DNA of 64,000 nucleotides, taken from NCBI RefSeq assembly GCF_921293095.1, contig NC_060251.1, positions 94,102,566-94,166,565 of the forward strand, written 5' to 3'. Positions 46,691 through 58,236 of this stretch are shown in pieces; position 1 is the stretch's first letter; each line of letters begins with the position of its first letter. The DNA comes from Ischnura elegans (Eukaryota; Arthropoda; Insecta; Odonata; Coenagrionidae). The translations under genes were made by a program, and so were the position numbers. The notes beneath the pieces are model-generated. The model was not told the DNA's origin, did not search any database, and was given only the letters and a program-made list of their open reading frames with translations.

Positions 46691-47400
46691 TAAATGGTAG
46701 AATAATTTAACAGTAATTTAACTGTTGTGTCGCAAGTACTATTATTTTCCCTCGATATTAACATGAAAGTATTATACGCGGACTAAAAGAACAAGTCATT
46801 ACAACACGCATTGCCATTATTTTACCTCAAAATTATCTATGACTGAGGAGAACGGAGAAGGAGAGACAGCTAGAATAATTCTTAAATACTCCACGAAAAC
46901 TTCGTAATCGGTATAATATATTTATGATAATGACAGAGAGGTTTCTCAATAATTAAAGTATCAATGAACATAACGTACGACTATTTTGTCTGTTGTTCCT
47001 CCTCTTAACGGAAGTGGTGAATCCTCTTGCGGAGTCGTCTTTAAGGAAAATCCTTTTTTAAAGGGGATGCCGTCGGCAGGAAATTCGCTTCTCTATATGC
47101 ATTCTCCCGTTTGCCTGGGACCGAGATAACAGGCCCGCGCGCTCACAGAGAGAGCGTTGCTTCCGGTAGATGGCGTTTTGAGGCGAGAATTTTCATCCCC
47201 GCGTATCGCCCTTATCGCTCCCTTTTCGACGTCCATAGATCGCGTCTTGTTGCTACAATCGCACCGTTATCTTCCCTCCCGTGCATTAAAGCGCGGCGTC
47301 AGCAATTGACCTGACCTTCCTACCTTTCGCGTAACCCCTTTACCCTCAAATGGCAAGATAGACGGAGCCTCGCTCCGCGTCGTAACCGTTTGTGAATATT
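46691..47400. other. Unannotated; GC-rich second half
   Basis: The stretch 47040-47340 is CpG-rich with no recognised protein. It may be a retroelement relic or a regulatory island. Confidence 0.3.
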
Positions 47401-47579
47401 CATCTACATCTACATATTTACCCCGCAAGCCGCCTCAATGGGCGTGTGGCGGGGGTTGTTATGACACCAGCCGTTTGCAAACAAAAAAGAAATGCTCAAG
47501 CGCAGTTCTGCGTACCTAGCATTTATTAAAGTGAATTTATTATTCGGGGGGGAAAACGAATTCCTAGACATATACAGAC
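47401..47579 (-). repeat. LINE 3' end interrupted by the hAT insertion
   Basis: catctacatctacatatttaccccgcaagccgcc is the (TGTAGA)n-terminated LINE 3' end seen at 26261. The sequence breaks at the hAT element and appears to resume at 50653. Confidence 0.55.
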
Positions 47580-47794
47580 CAGTGGCGGCTGGTGGTAATT
47601 TATCTAGGGTGTGCATCAGAGCAGATATGGGATGATTTAATTACATTAAGTTAATCCTAATCCATGAGCATCATATTTCGTCGTGATAGAATACATAGCA
47701 AGCAAAACATTTCACTGGTACATTCTACCCTTAAAATTGCATGAATAGAAATAATATTAGCATGATAATGAAAATAATTATTCTAAACACACCT

Positions 47795-49908
47795 TTACAA
47801 GTGATGGTAGATGAAATTCATTCTCCTTTCCTTCTTCTGAGCGAACTTGTCTATCACCTTGTCGTTGAAACCTTCGATATCATCCAGGAACTTTTTTTCA
47901 ATTGACAACATCGCCAAAGCAGTGAGCCTGTCCTCGTCCATCGTGCTACGTAAAAATGTTTTAACACGCTTAAGTGTTGAAAAACACCTCTCTGCTTCAC
48001 TGGTTGTCATCGGAATTGTCACCAGAATTTTCAGTAGTTTACTTGTTTCACTGAATGTGTTTTGAATGTTATTGTCAACAATGAATCCTAGTAGAGCAAC
48101 GACACTAGAGACTTTCCGGAAGTCCTCGCGCATGTAAATTATTTCAAGCTCAGTCCGAAGACGAACTTGTTCTATGAATGGATATGACTCATGTACACTA
48201 TGCAAATACTTTTCTGGGAATTCCTGGTTGAAATTTGGGAAATTTTCGGAAGAGAAAAGGACCGATGCCAGAAGATGGCCGTAAAAGAGAATCGTTCCTT
48301 AGCCTGACTGAGTATTACATCACAAACCTCTTTTGCAGCTAGGTTTCTGGAGATGAAAGTGTCCTCACGTCTTCTTTTTTCATATCTTGTCTCTGAGTTA
48401 TTACAAAGATTGTCAATGCTCTCCCTGACACTCATTACTACTGATTCGAAATCCTTAATGGCTGCATTTGCTGACACTGTGTCTATTAATTTCCTCTGTA
48501 GCTGATCGTACAGTATACTCACGTGTGGCATTACTCTATGGAAGACTTCTAGCCAAAACATAAAAACTGGCTGTTCAATTTTAAGGTGTAATCCTCTTGC
48601 TTGAGAAATAGCACTACTTTGTCTACTGCTATTTTCAATCTTCTCAAGACATTCTGATAATGACTCTTTGTGGGCATAAACGGTTTCAACTAACCTCGAC
48701 TTAAAATTCCACCTCACATTTGACACGCCAGGAAATCGCTTTCCAACCACTTCATCTAATACTTTCACCCTCTGCGGGGAATTTGAAAAAAAGGTAGGAA
48801 TTTCATTTATATCAGCGAAAAATATTCTCACCGGGGTGTTCTGACTTGTAGCTTGAGCCATAATCAAATTTAATTTATGTGCGTAGCAATGCACATAATG
48901 TGCGAAATGATAGTCCTCTTTCACCAAGGCTTGAACTCCACAGTGACGGCCACTCATTACGCTGGCTCCATCATAACTTTGCGAAACAAGTTTTCTTTTG
49001 TCCGGAACCACTTCAGTCAACACTTCCTTGATATTCGCGGACAAAGCCAAAGCACTGCAGTCACTGGGATTTAAAAATGTCCAGAATCGTTCAACTGGTT
49101 TCCCATTTGGAAGAACATATCGAAATACAACTACCATTTGATATAGCGAGGATAAATCTGTGGTTTCATCAGCTATAACCGATACATAATCAGCTTTATT
49201 AATTTCACTTTTTATTTCTTCCTGACAAACTTGAAGCATGCATTGCAACAGGTCATTCTGGATGTCTTTAGATGTCCCTTTAAAGACAGTAGCTTGGAGC
49301 AAATGATCCTTCAGAACTGAATCTAATTCTGCCGTGATGTTGATCAGACCTCGAAAAATGCCCGGATTGGCGGATTCCGCAGTTTCATCATGTCCTCTCA
49401 ATGCCAGTTCAAATGCACCACAGAATCGTACACAATTTATGATCTGAGACAAGACGTAACGATTTTTGGCAACTTCTGTATTTTGTTTTTCAACATTCCG
49501 TCTGAAGGCACTGTCGAGTTGTTGTCTAATGTTGTATCTACCTAACATACTAAATTCTAATTCAGCATTCATATGACTCTTAGAACTTGCATGCTTATCA
49601 GCCTTCTGTTTTAAATGACATAGATCGCAAAATCCACCATGCGTCCAAGTGGTGGATTTGTCAAGAGCAAACATAAGGCATGGAAAACAGAAGAGGCGAT
49701 TTGTCACATTACATCCACACAGCCATTCGTATTTCGCAAATGCATTTTCATTAAACTTCCTAGTCACATCCTTTCCTTTGCACTTTGTAGTCTGGATTAA
49801 TTCTAATGTCGGCAAAGGTCTTCCATGCTGCTTTATTCGCAACTTTTCTTCAATCGTTAGTTGAGAAAAGTTCGTATTTTTCAATTCCGGGACCGTAACT
49901 GGATTCAT
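47795..49908 (-). pseudogene. hAT transposase (ZMYM/TTF-type), one frameshift
   Basis: The first frame (48172-49908, 578 codons) has an N-terminal TTF-type zinc finger (CxxC and HxxxxxxH around residues 66-110: LFCFPCLMF, GFCDLCHLKQ, HASSKSHM). It also has a DUF4371-like RNase H region with the catalytic aspartates in VIADETTD and SYDGASVMSG. The C-terminal dimerisation region with the third acidic residue (TSEAERCFSTLKRVK) is in another frame that ends at 47795. The two frames join smoothly if one base is missing near 48276-48287: the alternative frame continues GHLLASVLF directly after ERFSFT. I see no other stop. A functional relative should be about 710 residues. Domestication is unlikely given the frameshift. 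Confidence 0.88.
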
Positions 49909-50265
49909 ATTAAAAATGTACCGACACTAGCACGAATTATAACTATCAGCGAGTGTAAATATACGAAACGAAAGACTTTCACCTATTACACGTAAAATTT
50001 ATAAATATTGGCACTAATCACAATGCCGTATAGAAAGCACACCACTAATTGTAAGTAGCTACTACAATACAATACACAATGCTACAATATAAGCTAACGA
50101 AGGAAAGCGTTTTTAGCATGAAGTTCAAATCAATTCCGCTAATTGGCACTGGAAGCATTTGCAGGTTTGCAAACGAGAGTCCTCCGGATAATATATACAC
50201 CCTATGCGGAAGTAGTGTAGAAAACGGCCATACAGATGACTCTGTTACACACGGAACTAGATCCT

Positions 50266-50314
50266 GGGCGCAGGTAGTGTAGGTGACGGCTACACCACTA
50301 CACTACCTGCGTGT
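50266..50314. repeat. Palindrome in the hAT 5' region
   Basis: cgcaggtagtgtag (50269-50282) and ctacactacctgcg (50298-50311) are exact complements. A further agtagtgtag lies just upstream near 50211. Such subterminal repeats can be transposase-binding sites; this is inference. Confidence 0.6.
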
Positions 50315-50696
50315 CAGTCACCAAAAATATGCGCCTGCGCATTCGCATGGTTTTGAGTCTGCTCCCATCGCCCCTTTGAATAGCACATACCCCCCCGCAT
50401 ACTTCGTCCCGCCAGAGCACCAATAAGCGATCGCATAAACCGAATATGCGCCCGGCACGATGCCACGTGATCTCACACTTGTAGAGCGGTGAATTTGAAA
50501 AGGAGATAGCTGTAGCGTTCGGAGGTTCATGTTTCTTACATATGTAGACAGGATTTTTATCCTTCTAGTTACAAAGGAATAGTTTTCTTTTAAAGTTCAT
50601 TCATCTTTGGGTGTGCACTTGCTAACATGCGTATACGCACGCGCCGCCACTGATACAGACTGATTGAATAATAAAAAATATAGTTACCATGGATGT

Positions 50697-50780
50697 GTGA
50701 AATTCACCTGCCTTTGGTTTAGTGTTACTTGAGCTCTACCCTCACATATTCAAACTAACCTTCGGGTTGAATCACTGAGT
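50697..50780 (+). repeat. Copy of the 11.5-kb SINE-like repeat body
   Basis: gaaattcacctgcctttgg..., gagctctaccctcacatat, caaactaacc matches 11577-11655 with scattered differences. Confidence 0.5.
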
Positions 50781-50918
50781 GAGTGATTCCTATCCGATCG
50801 GAAAAATATTTCTCTTAGTTTGAGCACAAGGTGTACCGCCCAGCATTTATTGAAGTCCCGTATAGCTCGAGGGACGAACTAATTCTCATACCTATCCGTT
50901 CGGAAAAAAATATTTCTC

Positions 50919-51190
50919 TTAATTTAGCGTTTCTGTCGTACCGTGAAATATGATGGGGTGTTGAAATAGATGTTTACCGTAGTTATCTGAAAGATGTCTT
51001 TTCTCAATTGCTCGTGCAATAAGGCTAGCGTGCAGTCTCTGTTTCTTTAGTTCCTCCCAGGCTATCCTGATGCAATAGTTTTTCATTCTAACATTATTTT
51101 GTTCTTTGTTGGTTACGTTTATCTTAATATTAGTAAATTGCTCTCTTGTTATTGTGAGTCCTCTGCAATTGGCCTCGTGCTGTTTCTGGA
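50919..51190 (-). CDS. Unrecognised possible 3'-terminal exon, about 90 codons
   Basis: On the minus strand an acceptor-like ttatttatttaatgcag precedes an open frame: QKQHEANCRGLTITREQF, then NVRMKNYCIRIAWEELKKQ, then RLHASLIARAIEKRHL, ending GTTETLN and TAA. An AATAAA follows about 70 bases later. The residues look protein-like, but I recognise no family. It could be a host exon, a retroelement ORF piece or a pseudogene. The MITE at 51224 abuts its upstream side. Confidence 0.3.
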
Positions 51191-51223
51191 CTGCATTAAA
51201 TAAATAAATTTTAATGGAACATA

Positions 51224-52065
51224 CATAGGCTGATTTAGGGAGGGGGGCTAGGGGGCACGTGCCCCTCCCTAAACTCCCCCCCCTCAGACGCTTAAAAATA
51301 GATAGATTTTTAATATGATTATAATTATGTTCGTTTTGTTTTGAGTATCAAGGAGCCTTAATCATGCAATTTAGTATTCATTAGGGATGGACGGATCCAG
51401 GATTTTTTTTCGGATCCGGATCGGATCCTTGATTTTCGGAGCCGGATCTTTCGGATCGGATGTTTTCGAATCCAAATGCATTTTCAAATTCCTGCTATTA
51501 AACGAAGTAATTATTCAATTTTACTTTGGGTACGTACAATCGAAGGAATGCTTTTTAGATGTTCATACACATTTTTATATTTTTATAAATTAAAAATAAT
51601 TTTTTAAAGGCTTCCAAGTTGTATTTTTTTAACATCTTTACATGCTCGGGACCTAAACTGTTACGCTTGGGTTTGGAAATGAAAATAGGAAAAATCTTCG
51701 GATAAACCACTGACCAGTGGCGTAGGACAAGAATCACATGCGACGGCACATTCGAAGAGAGAATCGGAACTCTTTCCACCCTTATGGGGCGTTGCATTCA
51801 CTGAAACTATTATTCAAAACTTCTGATCCAGATCCGATGTCTTCCGCTACTTTGAATCCGAAATATCCGATGAAGGGCAATATCCGCGGATATTTGGATC
51901 CGAGGTATCCGATCCGACCATCCCTACTTACTATTAATAACTTTCTTGTCAAAATAAAGAGAATATTTTCTACAGTAATTGTTGTATTTTGCTTTTAATA
52001 TTAAATATGAGAAGACCTGTGAGACCCTTGTGCCCCCCCAGAAAAAAATCCTGGATCCGTCCCTG
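51224..52065. mobile_element. hAT-type MITE, GGCGGATCCAG family (842 bp), with nested insert
   Basis: The left end cataggctgatttaggg and right end cctggatccgtccctg are inverted repeats with adjacent G/C runs. The octamer ggaacata is identical on both sides (51216-51223 and 52066-52073). The excess length over the 169- and 258-bp relatives is explained by a nested element at about 51382-51926. Confidence 0.85.
51382..51926. mobile_element. Nested TIR element rich in CGGATC motifs
   Basis: tagggatggacggatcc at the left and gatccgaccatccctaat the right are inverted repeats. Many cggatc/gatccg repeats lie next to both ends (51400-51450 and 51820-51920). The interior is AT-rich without a transposase. 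The target duplication is unclear (possibly TA), so the superfamily is open. Confidence 0.6.
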
Positions 52066-52073
52066 GGAACATA

Positions 52074-52414
52074 TTTGGCTACTAGAGTGAGAAGGAGCTT
52101 ATGTCGAGTAAGTTCGACGAAGTTCGAAGATAGACGAACTATTTTAATACTATAGATAAAATCATAGGTCACATAGTCAATAATTTTATGTTCAGGTTCG
52201 GGGCAATCAACAACTTTACCTTCGGACACCTATTATATTCCAGCTACATGTAAACAGCCTCACCGGGTTATTCTTCTATGAGTATTTTCTGTGTCTTTTA
52301 ACCTCCTCTAGTTTTTGTAATTTCAGTTTTTTTTTCTCTCGTCCTCAATTTTTAACGTTGATTATTGGCGAATGCGATGGTGGTTGGCGTAACATGATGA
52401 AACTCCTTCATGAT
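52074..52414. other. Unannotated DNA
   Basis: No feature recognised. Confidence 0.35.
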
Positions 52415-52585
52415 GCACAAAGGTTAAGAAAAAGACTTCGCTGTTTCACAAAATAAAATATATTTGCGACCGGTTTCGATACAGCGTATCATCATCTGGG
52501 CCAGATGATGATACGCTGTTTCGAAATCGGTCGCAAATATATTTTATTTTGTGAAACAGCGAAGTCTTTTTCTTAACCTTTGTGC
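52415..52585. repeat. Near-perfect palindrome, 85-bp arms, GATGAT/GAAAC centre
   Basis: The halves are reverse complements around one base (52500) with only two mismatches seen. On the minus strand the centre reads CAGATGAT, a gatac/gtatc hairpin, then GAAACCGGTCGC. The first part differs from CTGATGA at one core base. Confidence 0.8.
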
Positions 52586-52721
52586 GTTGATTGTTGGCTT
52601 TGAGTATCGGTCTGTAGGAATTATTTGAAAAAATGTCTAATGTTTCGGTATACCTTTATCAGTTTTTTGCGATGAATATGATTTTTACTATTTTTCATAT
52701 GCATACCAAAAAATATGAAGA

Positions 52722-53386
52722 CGAAGGGAAAGATGGACAACCTCGAAAGCTATCTACGTCAACGCTGCCTTGTGTCGGAAATGTAGACTATAACCACACA
52801 CATAACCCTAAGGTCTGACGATACACGATAGATAAATATATACCGAGACGTTTGCCAAAAGTTTCCATTTTATACTCAAAGAGCTACACTTTAACACACT
52901 AATCAGCGTATTTTCATTCGTTCATCGATTTACACCAATTATGAGAAAAAGGAAAGAAATAAAAAAGGCAAAAAAATGAAAGTTTAAGGAGAGTTTATCT
53001 TAACAGTGGTGAACACCACCTTTTTTGTAGTGGAAGAGTGTGCGACTACTTTCCCAGGTGACGGAGTAGTATTCACAGTGTAATCTAGAGGACTCTAGGT
53101 GGTATTTATATTTTTTACTATTTCAAAATTTTTAGGGATTTTTGTGTTCGTTGACCCTCCTGCAGTCTCGTTCTTGTCAGTGCAAGTATCGAGCCAAGCA
53201 GTCCCCTCACATGTAGCGTTTATCGCGTCTGCACGATAGCATCTTGTCACGCCGAATCGGCGCTACTCAACTGTTCGGGCTTCAAAAACACGCCTTACAT
53301 GCATATCTACGCGCGCGGGCGCTTACTTGCCCAAGGGAGCGTATAAATCGGCGTTGGGACACGCTAGCGCATTTCCTGCTTCCATT

Positions 53387-53418
<32 letters not shown>

Positions 53419-54058
53419 GTTTTCATTTTATTTTCTTCATGGGACGCGTTGCGTAAGCGAGCACGAAGTCGTGTTGTTGTCAGCGTTGTGAATTAGTAGA
53501 ACCTTTGATCGTGAAAGTTAATTTTTGCGTTGCTAAGGTCAAATTTGTCCAAACAATTCAACGAAAATGGTAGACTTTTTGAAGTGAATGTGGATATTGG
53601 AGGGATGACAACCTTAAAGGATACCTACCAGTTAGTGCTAGTGGCATTATAATCATTAACTGTATTCCTTGGTAAAATTTCGCTCAAAATACCATTACTG
53701 GAATAATTCTGACCCTAGCTTTTATTATATTTTAAGAACTCACGTAGGTAACTATTATCGTAATGAAATGTTAGTGAACAGTGCTTGTCAAGATCATGTA
53801 TTTTTACAACTGCCATTGTACGGCTGGGTTGGAGAAAATTTTGTCTTGAATTTTTCCGTACTTCGATCATTATTATTATCCGTGATTTATATTTTTTTAG
53901 CAGCGTTACAGACTACTTGGAATGAGATTTCCACGGAAATGTATCAACGTCAGACCTAAGGGTTGTGTGTATGGTTATAATCTACAATTCGGACACAAGG
54001 CAGTGTTGACGTAGTTAGCTTTCGAGGTCGTCCATCTTTCCCTTCGTCGGGAAAGGGA
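52722..54058. mobile_element. Foldback-type element with ~105-bp terminal inverted repeats
   Basis: Left gacgaagggaaagatggac, then aacctcgaaagcta, ctacgtcaacgctgccttg, tgtcgg, ataaccacacac is mirrored at 53952-54058 with few differences. The interior of about 1.1 kb holds a CpG-rich part (53160-53370) and a T run of about 27 bases (53389-53416). No transposase frame. No target duplication identified. Confidence 0.7.
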
Positions 54059-56330
54059 CGTCGCGACGTCATTGTACTCCTTTATTCCTCAATGCTGGAA
54101 GGGTTCCTTCAAAATGTCAGTTTTTTGCTTCTTTAATTTAATTTGGACATTGTTTTGAGTGGTCTACTCTGCCTCCATCACTATAAGGCCAAATTCTTTC
54201 GCCCTTGTCACCAGAGTAGGTACATGGACGGTTGATGTGGAAAATTGTTTTGGCTAAACATTTTCAATTTGTCCTCCCAAAGTTTTATGTCAACAAAAAA
54301 TGGTGTGGCATATTTTCATTGCGAATCGTGATTTTTTTTCATTGCGCCGTTCACAGACGATTTTCTAAAAGCAGCACAGATAATTAAATATAAACATTAA
54401 TGTAAGTTTATGCTCAGAAAAGTGTTTATTATTACAAAAGTATCAAAATACCTGCATTAAAAACAAAATAGAAATAATAATAGTTATAATTTTATGGGCA
54501 TCAAAATTTCTTATTCCAACCATCGGCGATAACAATTCCAGATCCTCTTTGATTTCCTTTGTCACTGTTTGTTTGTTTTCCTAGGTCATCGAGAAGAGGA
54601 TTGCGTTTGTAAAAGAGGCGTTCATACCTTCTATAAACAATTATCTCATTTTTTTGCACAATTTGGGTTTATTTTTGGCGAAATATTAGAAATAAATACT
54701 TTTATTGAGTTCTTTTCGCCCACAAGGATTTTCCATCCCTATAGTTTCCTGTGCTCCTAGTAGAACCAAAAATTGTTACAAGAAGTGCGTCTTTCGTCTA
54801 TTTTATAGATTTTCCTCAGCTGTATTCCTGAAATTTGCGTATCTTAGGTCTAAAATTTTATCCACCCTTATGGTTTCTCATTTTGCTGTGGGATTGTGTT
54901 CCCAACATGGTGGATTTCCAAATCCCTGTTTTTTCGTTTATCTCTCGTAAAACTGCTCTTTTGGACTAAAAAACGCCATTAACCGCCGTAATGGCCCTCT
55001 CATGGTGTTTTTATGCATGTGATCATGTGTGCGTGTATATCTATGTTAACCCTTGGGTAAAGTCCGGTTCTGGCCACCTGCGTCAGTTCCATTCCCCTCT
55101 GGTTAAATCCTTGCAAAAGGGAAAACGGGATTGGTGGAGGATTATCCTAAGAGCGTTGGCGAATCCTTATAAACCCTTTTTCCACCCCTTTTAATGGACG
55201 CTACCCCTAATGAAGCAGAATGATCTGTAGCGGCAAATTAATATTCTTTTGCTTCCCGTTCCACTTCTGGTGGAGTGGTCTGGGTTTTTTAAAAGGCCAT
55301 TTTGCGTCTGCCTTCTATTGTTGCCTGCTGACCGTTGGGCATTGTTACCTTTCGTTGGCATTGTCCTGATGCCACAACCAATTACACGTTCAATTTCCCA
55401 AAAATCGGCATATTACGCTGCTCATTGTTGAAAGTTAACGCGGGGATTTGTTTAAAAAAATGGTTTTTGTCCCATTATCCGCATGGACATACTTTTTTCT
55501 CTCGAAAGTCCTATGATTTGATTGTGAAATATTTCAATCGTGCCACAAGAACGGAGGTGATATTCACATGGTTTGCAATGATAAATAATTGGCCTGGACG
55601 GGAATCGACAAAAGGACTTTTGGCTTTCCACTGCACGGACCACTGCGCTTCCAGGTTCCTGGTTTCGTCACTGATACAGTTGCCATGGGAACTTTGTAAT
55701 CTGAATTTTTGGTGCAATTTCATTGCGGAGTTCGGAGCTCGCTTTTCTTAGTAGCTTATTTGAACTAAGAGTTCAATTACTGGTAAAATGTTTGCGTATT
55801 TAACAAAAATGCAGAATTACGTTCCCCTGCTGCGTTTTGCCGTATAGCTAAATGCTTTTCAATGTAACTCATTAAAAATTGTTGCATTGAAGAGCGACAG
55901 TAGGGTACCAGATGGTTATAAAATTGCGCTGGAGAATTTTTGATAAGAAACCTATTTGAAATCGTAACAGAAAGTCGAAGCTAAGTTATGAACCTAAGGC
56001 TTGTTTGAGGCTAAGCATTTTGATCACGAAACCGAATTTCAATTTGTTGGGCGAGATTTTAGTTGCCGTCTCCAAGTTTTTTGGCTTGTAAGAATTTTAT
56101 TTCGCCTAATATTGCCGAACAGCCGGTGCGGAAGGCTGATCTTTATTTTTTTTTCTCTTGCGAATATCCGCGTATTCGCTTTTAAGCCCTCAATTCATAA
56201 TGCTGGAAATTCATTTCTTATTTACGAAAGGCTTATGCTCTCGTGAATTTTCCAAATATTAAATTCCCGCGACTGTTTTTGGAAAAATGTTTTGGTTGGA
56301 GCGAAAGCCTAGTGAGCAAGGAGGGTAATT
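54059..56330. other. Unannotated DNA
   Basis: Several chance open frames up to 138 codons, none with family resemblance. No repeat recognised. Confidence 0.35.
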
Positions 56331-56610
56331 TAAACCCATGTTAAGAGGGAAAAAGTTCGGTAAGCGAAGAAGAGGGAATGAAACAGAATAGTAGTTATTG
56401 TGTAGTGAAAGGGAGTAGGCGTAGGGGGTCGTGAAATGAAAAGGGAAATCTATGACAGAAGGGGATACCTCCAGAATACTTAGTTAATATTCCATAAATT
56501 CCTACCTTATATGGTTGGATGCCTTAATTATAGTTACTTTAGGAGATACGGAGAAGAAAGAAGTTATACATGGTGCGAGTACTGAGCAGACTTCGATGGA
56601 CCGATGGCGT
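56331..56610 (+). repeat. RTE/jockey-like LINE tail fragments
   Basis: agggagtaggcgtaggggg, then gaaatctatgacagaaggg and acctccagaatactta match the tail at 46600-46665. agatacggagaagaaag and ggtgcgagtactgag match 46205-46250, so pieces of the same family lie here in rearranged order. Confidence 0.5.
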
Positions 56611-58104
56611 TGCATAGGCGGACATCTCCGAGGACCCATCGCTGCTAGGGAAGCCCCGCGTATAATACGTGTGCGGCGCGTTTGAGGGTCTATCTAGTTC
56701 GCTGTTCGGACGTGTGATCGCCTATCCATGGCCATCGGAGCGTGCTTTGTCGGGCGTGCAGTGCACATAAGTTTGTTTAGCGTCTCAATGGGGACCTCCC
56801 AACGCTCGGGTCGCCCAGGCGACAATATTGACCCTGTTTAATCAATCCACTCTTTTTTCTGTATTTTTGTGTTTGATTCGATCGTGTGAGCAATAGATGC
56901 GTTGCTTAGAAAAAATATTGGTCCCAGCGTGATTCCTTGAGGAACTCCAATTGTTTATAGCTGTTTTTTGCTCCAGCACGCCACCCTATTTTGCTTCATC
57001 CGAGGGGCATCGTGAAGTGGTGCCTTCATCATGCAAAGACACGCCATACACGTATTTAACATTCAGTAAATAATAAGTTAGTGCATATTATGAATGGTAG
57101 CGAAAGGGAAAAACATGGAGTTTAAAAAAATATTTCGGGAATAAAACAGTCAGTAGCGTTCAACCGGTTGGATTGCGAAATGCGTAAATGTTTGATTTGA
57201 CAACCTTTTTAAAATATTGATTATGACGACGAAGGTCAGAGTAGATGCTGGGAGCTTGATGGAGCTCATCTTAATATTATGGCAAAATATTGGTCAAAAC
57301 TTTTTCATAACGGGTCATGAGAAGCTTGCCCTCGGACCACTAGCGCAACTAGCCTCATGATTCGCGTAGCGCATGCGTTACACCAAGCAATTGGCTGATA
57401 ATCATGCCGTAAAGGGGCTCCTCAGATATAGAAACTGCGGCTTAAATGATCAGGACTGCCATTGCATGATGTTGAGGCCAACTTCTTCAACACCGAAAGG
57501 TAGTAAGGGGCATATCAGTTAAAGGCATGCGACCGATGTGACTGTAGCAATAATTACTTCCGAGATATTTCAATGCCTCACTTCTCAAAGTTTTAATAAT
57601 TTCATTTGTTCAATATTTTTGTCGTATTTAAAAACAAAAGAATAAAAGAAAAGAAAAATGATACCCTAATTTCATTTGCTTCTTGCAACGATGGACAAGA
57701 AAAAAACGGCAAGAAATGAAAAATTAATGGCCAGAAAAATGAATTAACTTTTGAATAACATTCTGTATGAAATTCGTGAATAAAGAAATGTTCTAAATCA
57801 TATTTTAAATGTTTGATTTTAAGCTTATGCTAAAGCAAACTGCTCATAGCACAGAAAAGTGGTCCAATCATCAGGTATTGTATTGTAAACTGGTTGGTTG
57901 TGTTTTGCATTGGCTTACTGGTATAGATTTTGTGCTCTTCTCCGGCGCGACCATTGATGAAGAGCTCCCGTGAGTATTGCAAAGATCATTCGATGGCAAA
58001 AAACATCGAACGGTAAATGTGGAGAAACTATTAAATACAAGTTGGTGAAGTTTTCTCTGTTCATGTTCTTTTGGGTTTTAGCAATCCGGATAGCTTCTTG
58101 TGTC
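56611..58104. other. Unannotated; CpG-rich at 56600-56830
   Basis: The CpG-rich part contains gtataatacgtgtgcggcgcg. No protein or repeat family recognised. Confidence 0.3.
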
Positions 58105-58236
58105 AGCCTCGGGTAGGGACGTTTCTCTCTATGTACATGTGATTTTCGCCTACTACTTAGAAGATGATTTTGTGACCATCCGAACTGTTTGGAAAAGAAG
58201 GCGAAAATTATACAAAGATGGAAACCCGAGGCTGAT
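58105..58236. repeat. Imperfect inverted repeat
   Basis: cagcctcggg...gattttcgcct is mirrored by aggcgaaaatt...cccgaggctg. Arms are about 40 bp with a loop near 45 bp. Confidence 0.55.

Larger units (their letters stand above)
47580..50652 (-). mobile_element. Nearly intact hAT transposon, 3073 bp
   Basis: The ends CAGTGGCGGCTGGTGG and, in reverse complement, CAGTGGCGGCGCGTGC share their first ten bases. The subterminal gtgtgca also recurs on both sides. The flanking octamer atacagac is identical on the two sides (47572-47579 and 50653-50660), a perfect hAT-type 8-bp target duplication. The single gene is on the minus strand. The perfect duplication and single visible coding lesion indicate a recent insertion. 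Confidence 0.93.

Noticed and set aside
50919-51225. Similarity of LFNAVQKQ upstream of the unknown frame to RRP15 ribosome-biogenesis proteins
   Set aside because: Only eight residues agree, part of which lies in the presumed intron, and the following residues do not fit.
51714-51726. cagtggcgtagga as a possible start of another hAT element
   Set aside because: No partner terminus or octamer duplication found; it lies inside another element.
55335-55751. A 138-codon open frame
   Set aside because: Composition looks like translated noncoding DNA, there is no motif, and opposite-strand frames are equally open.
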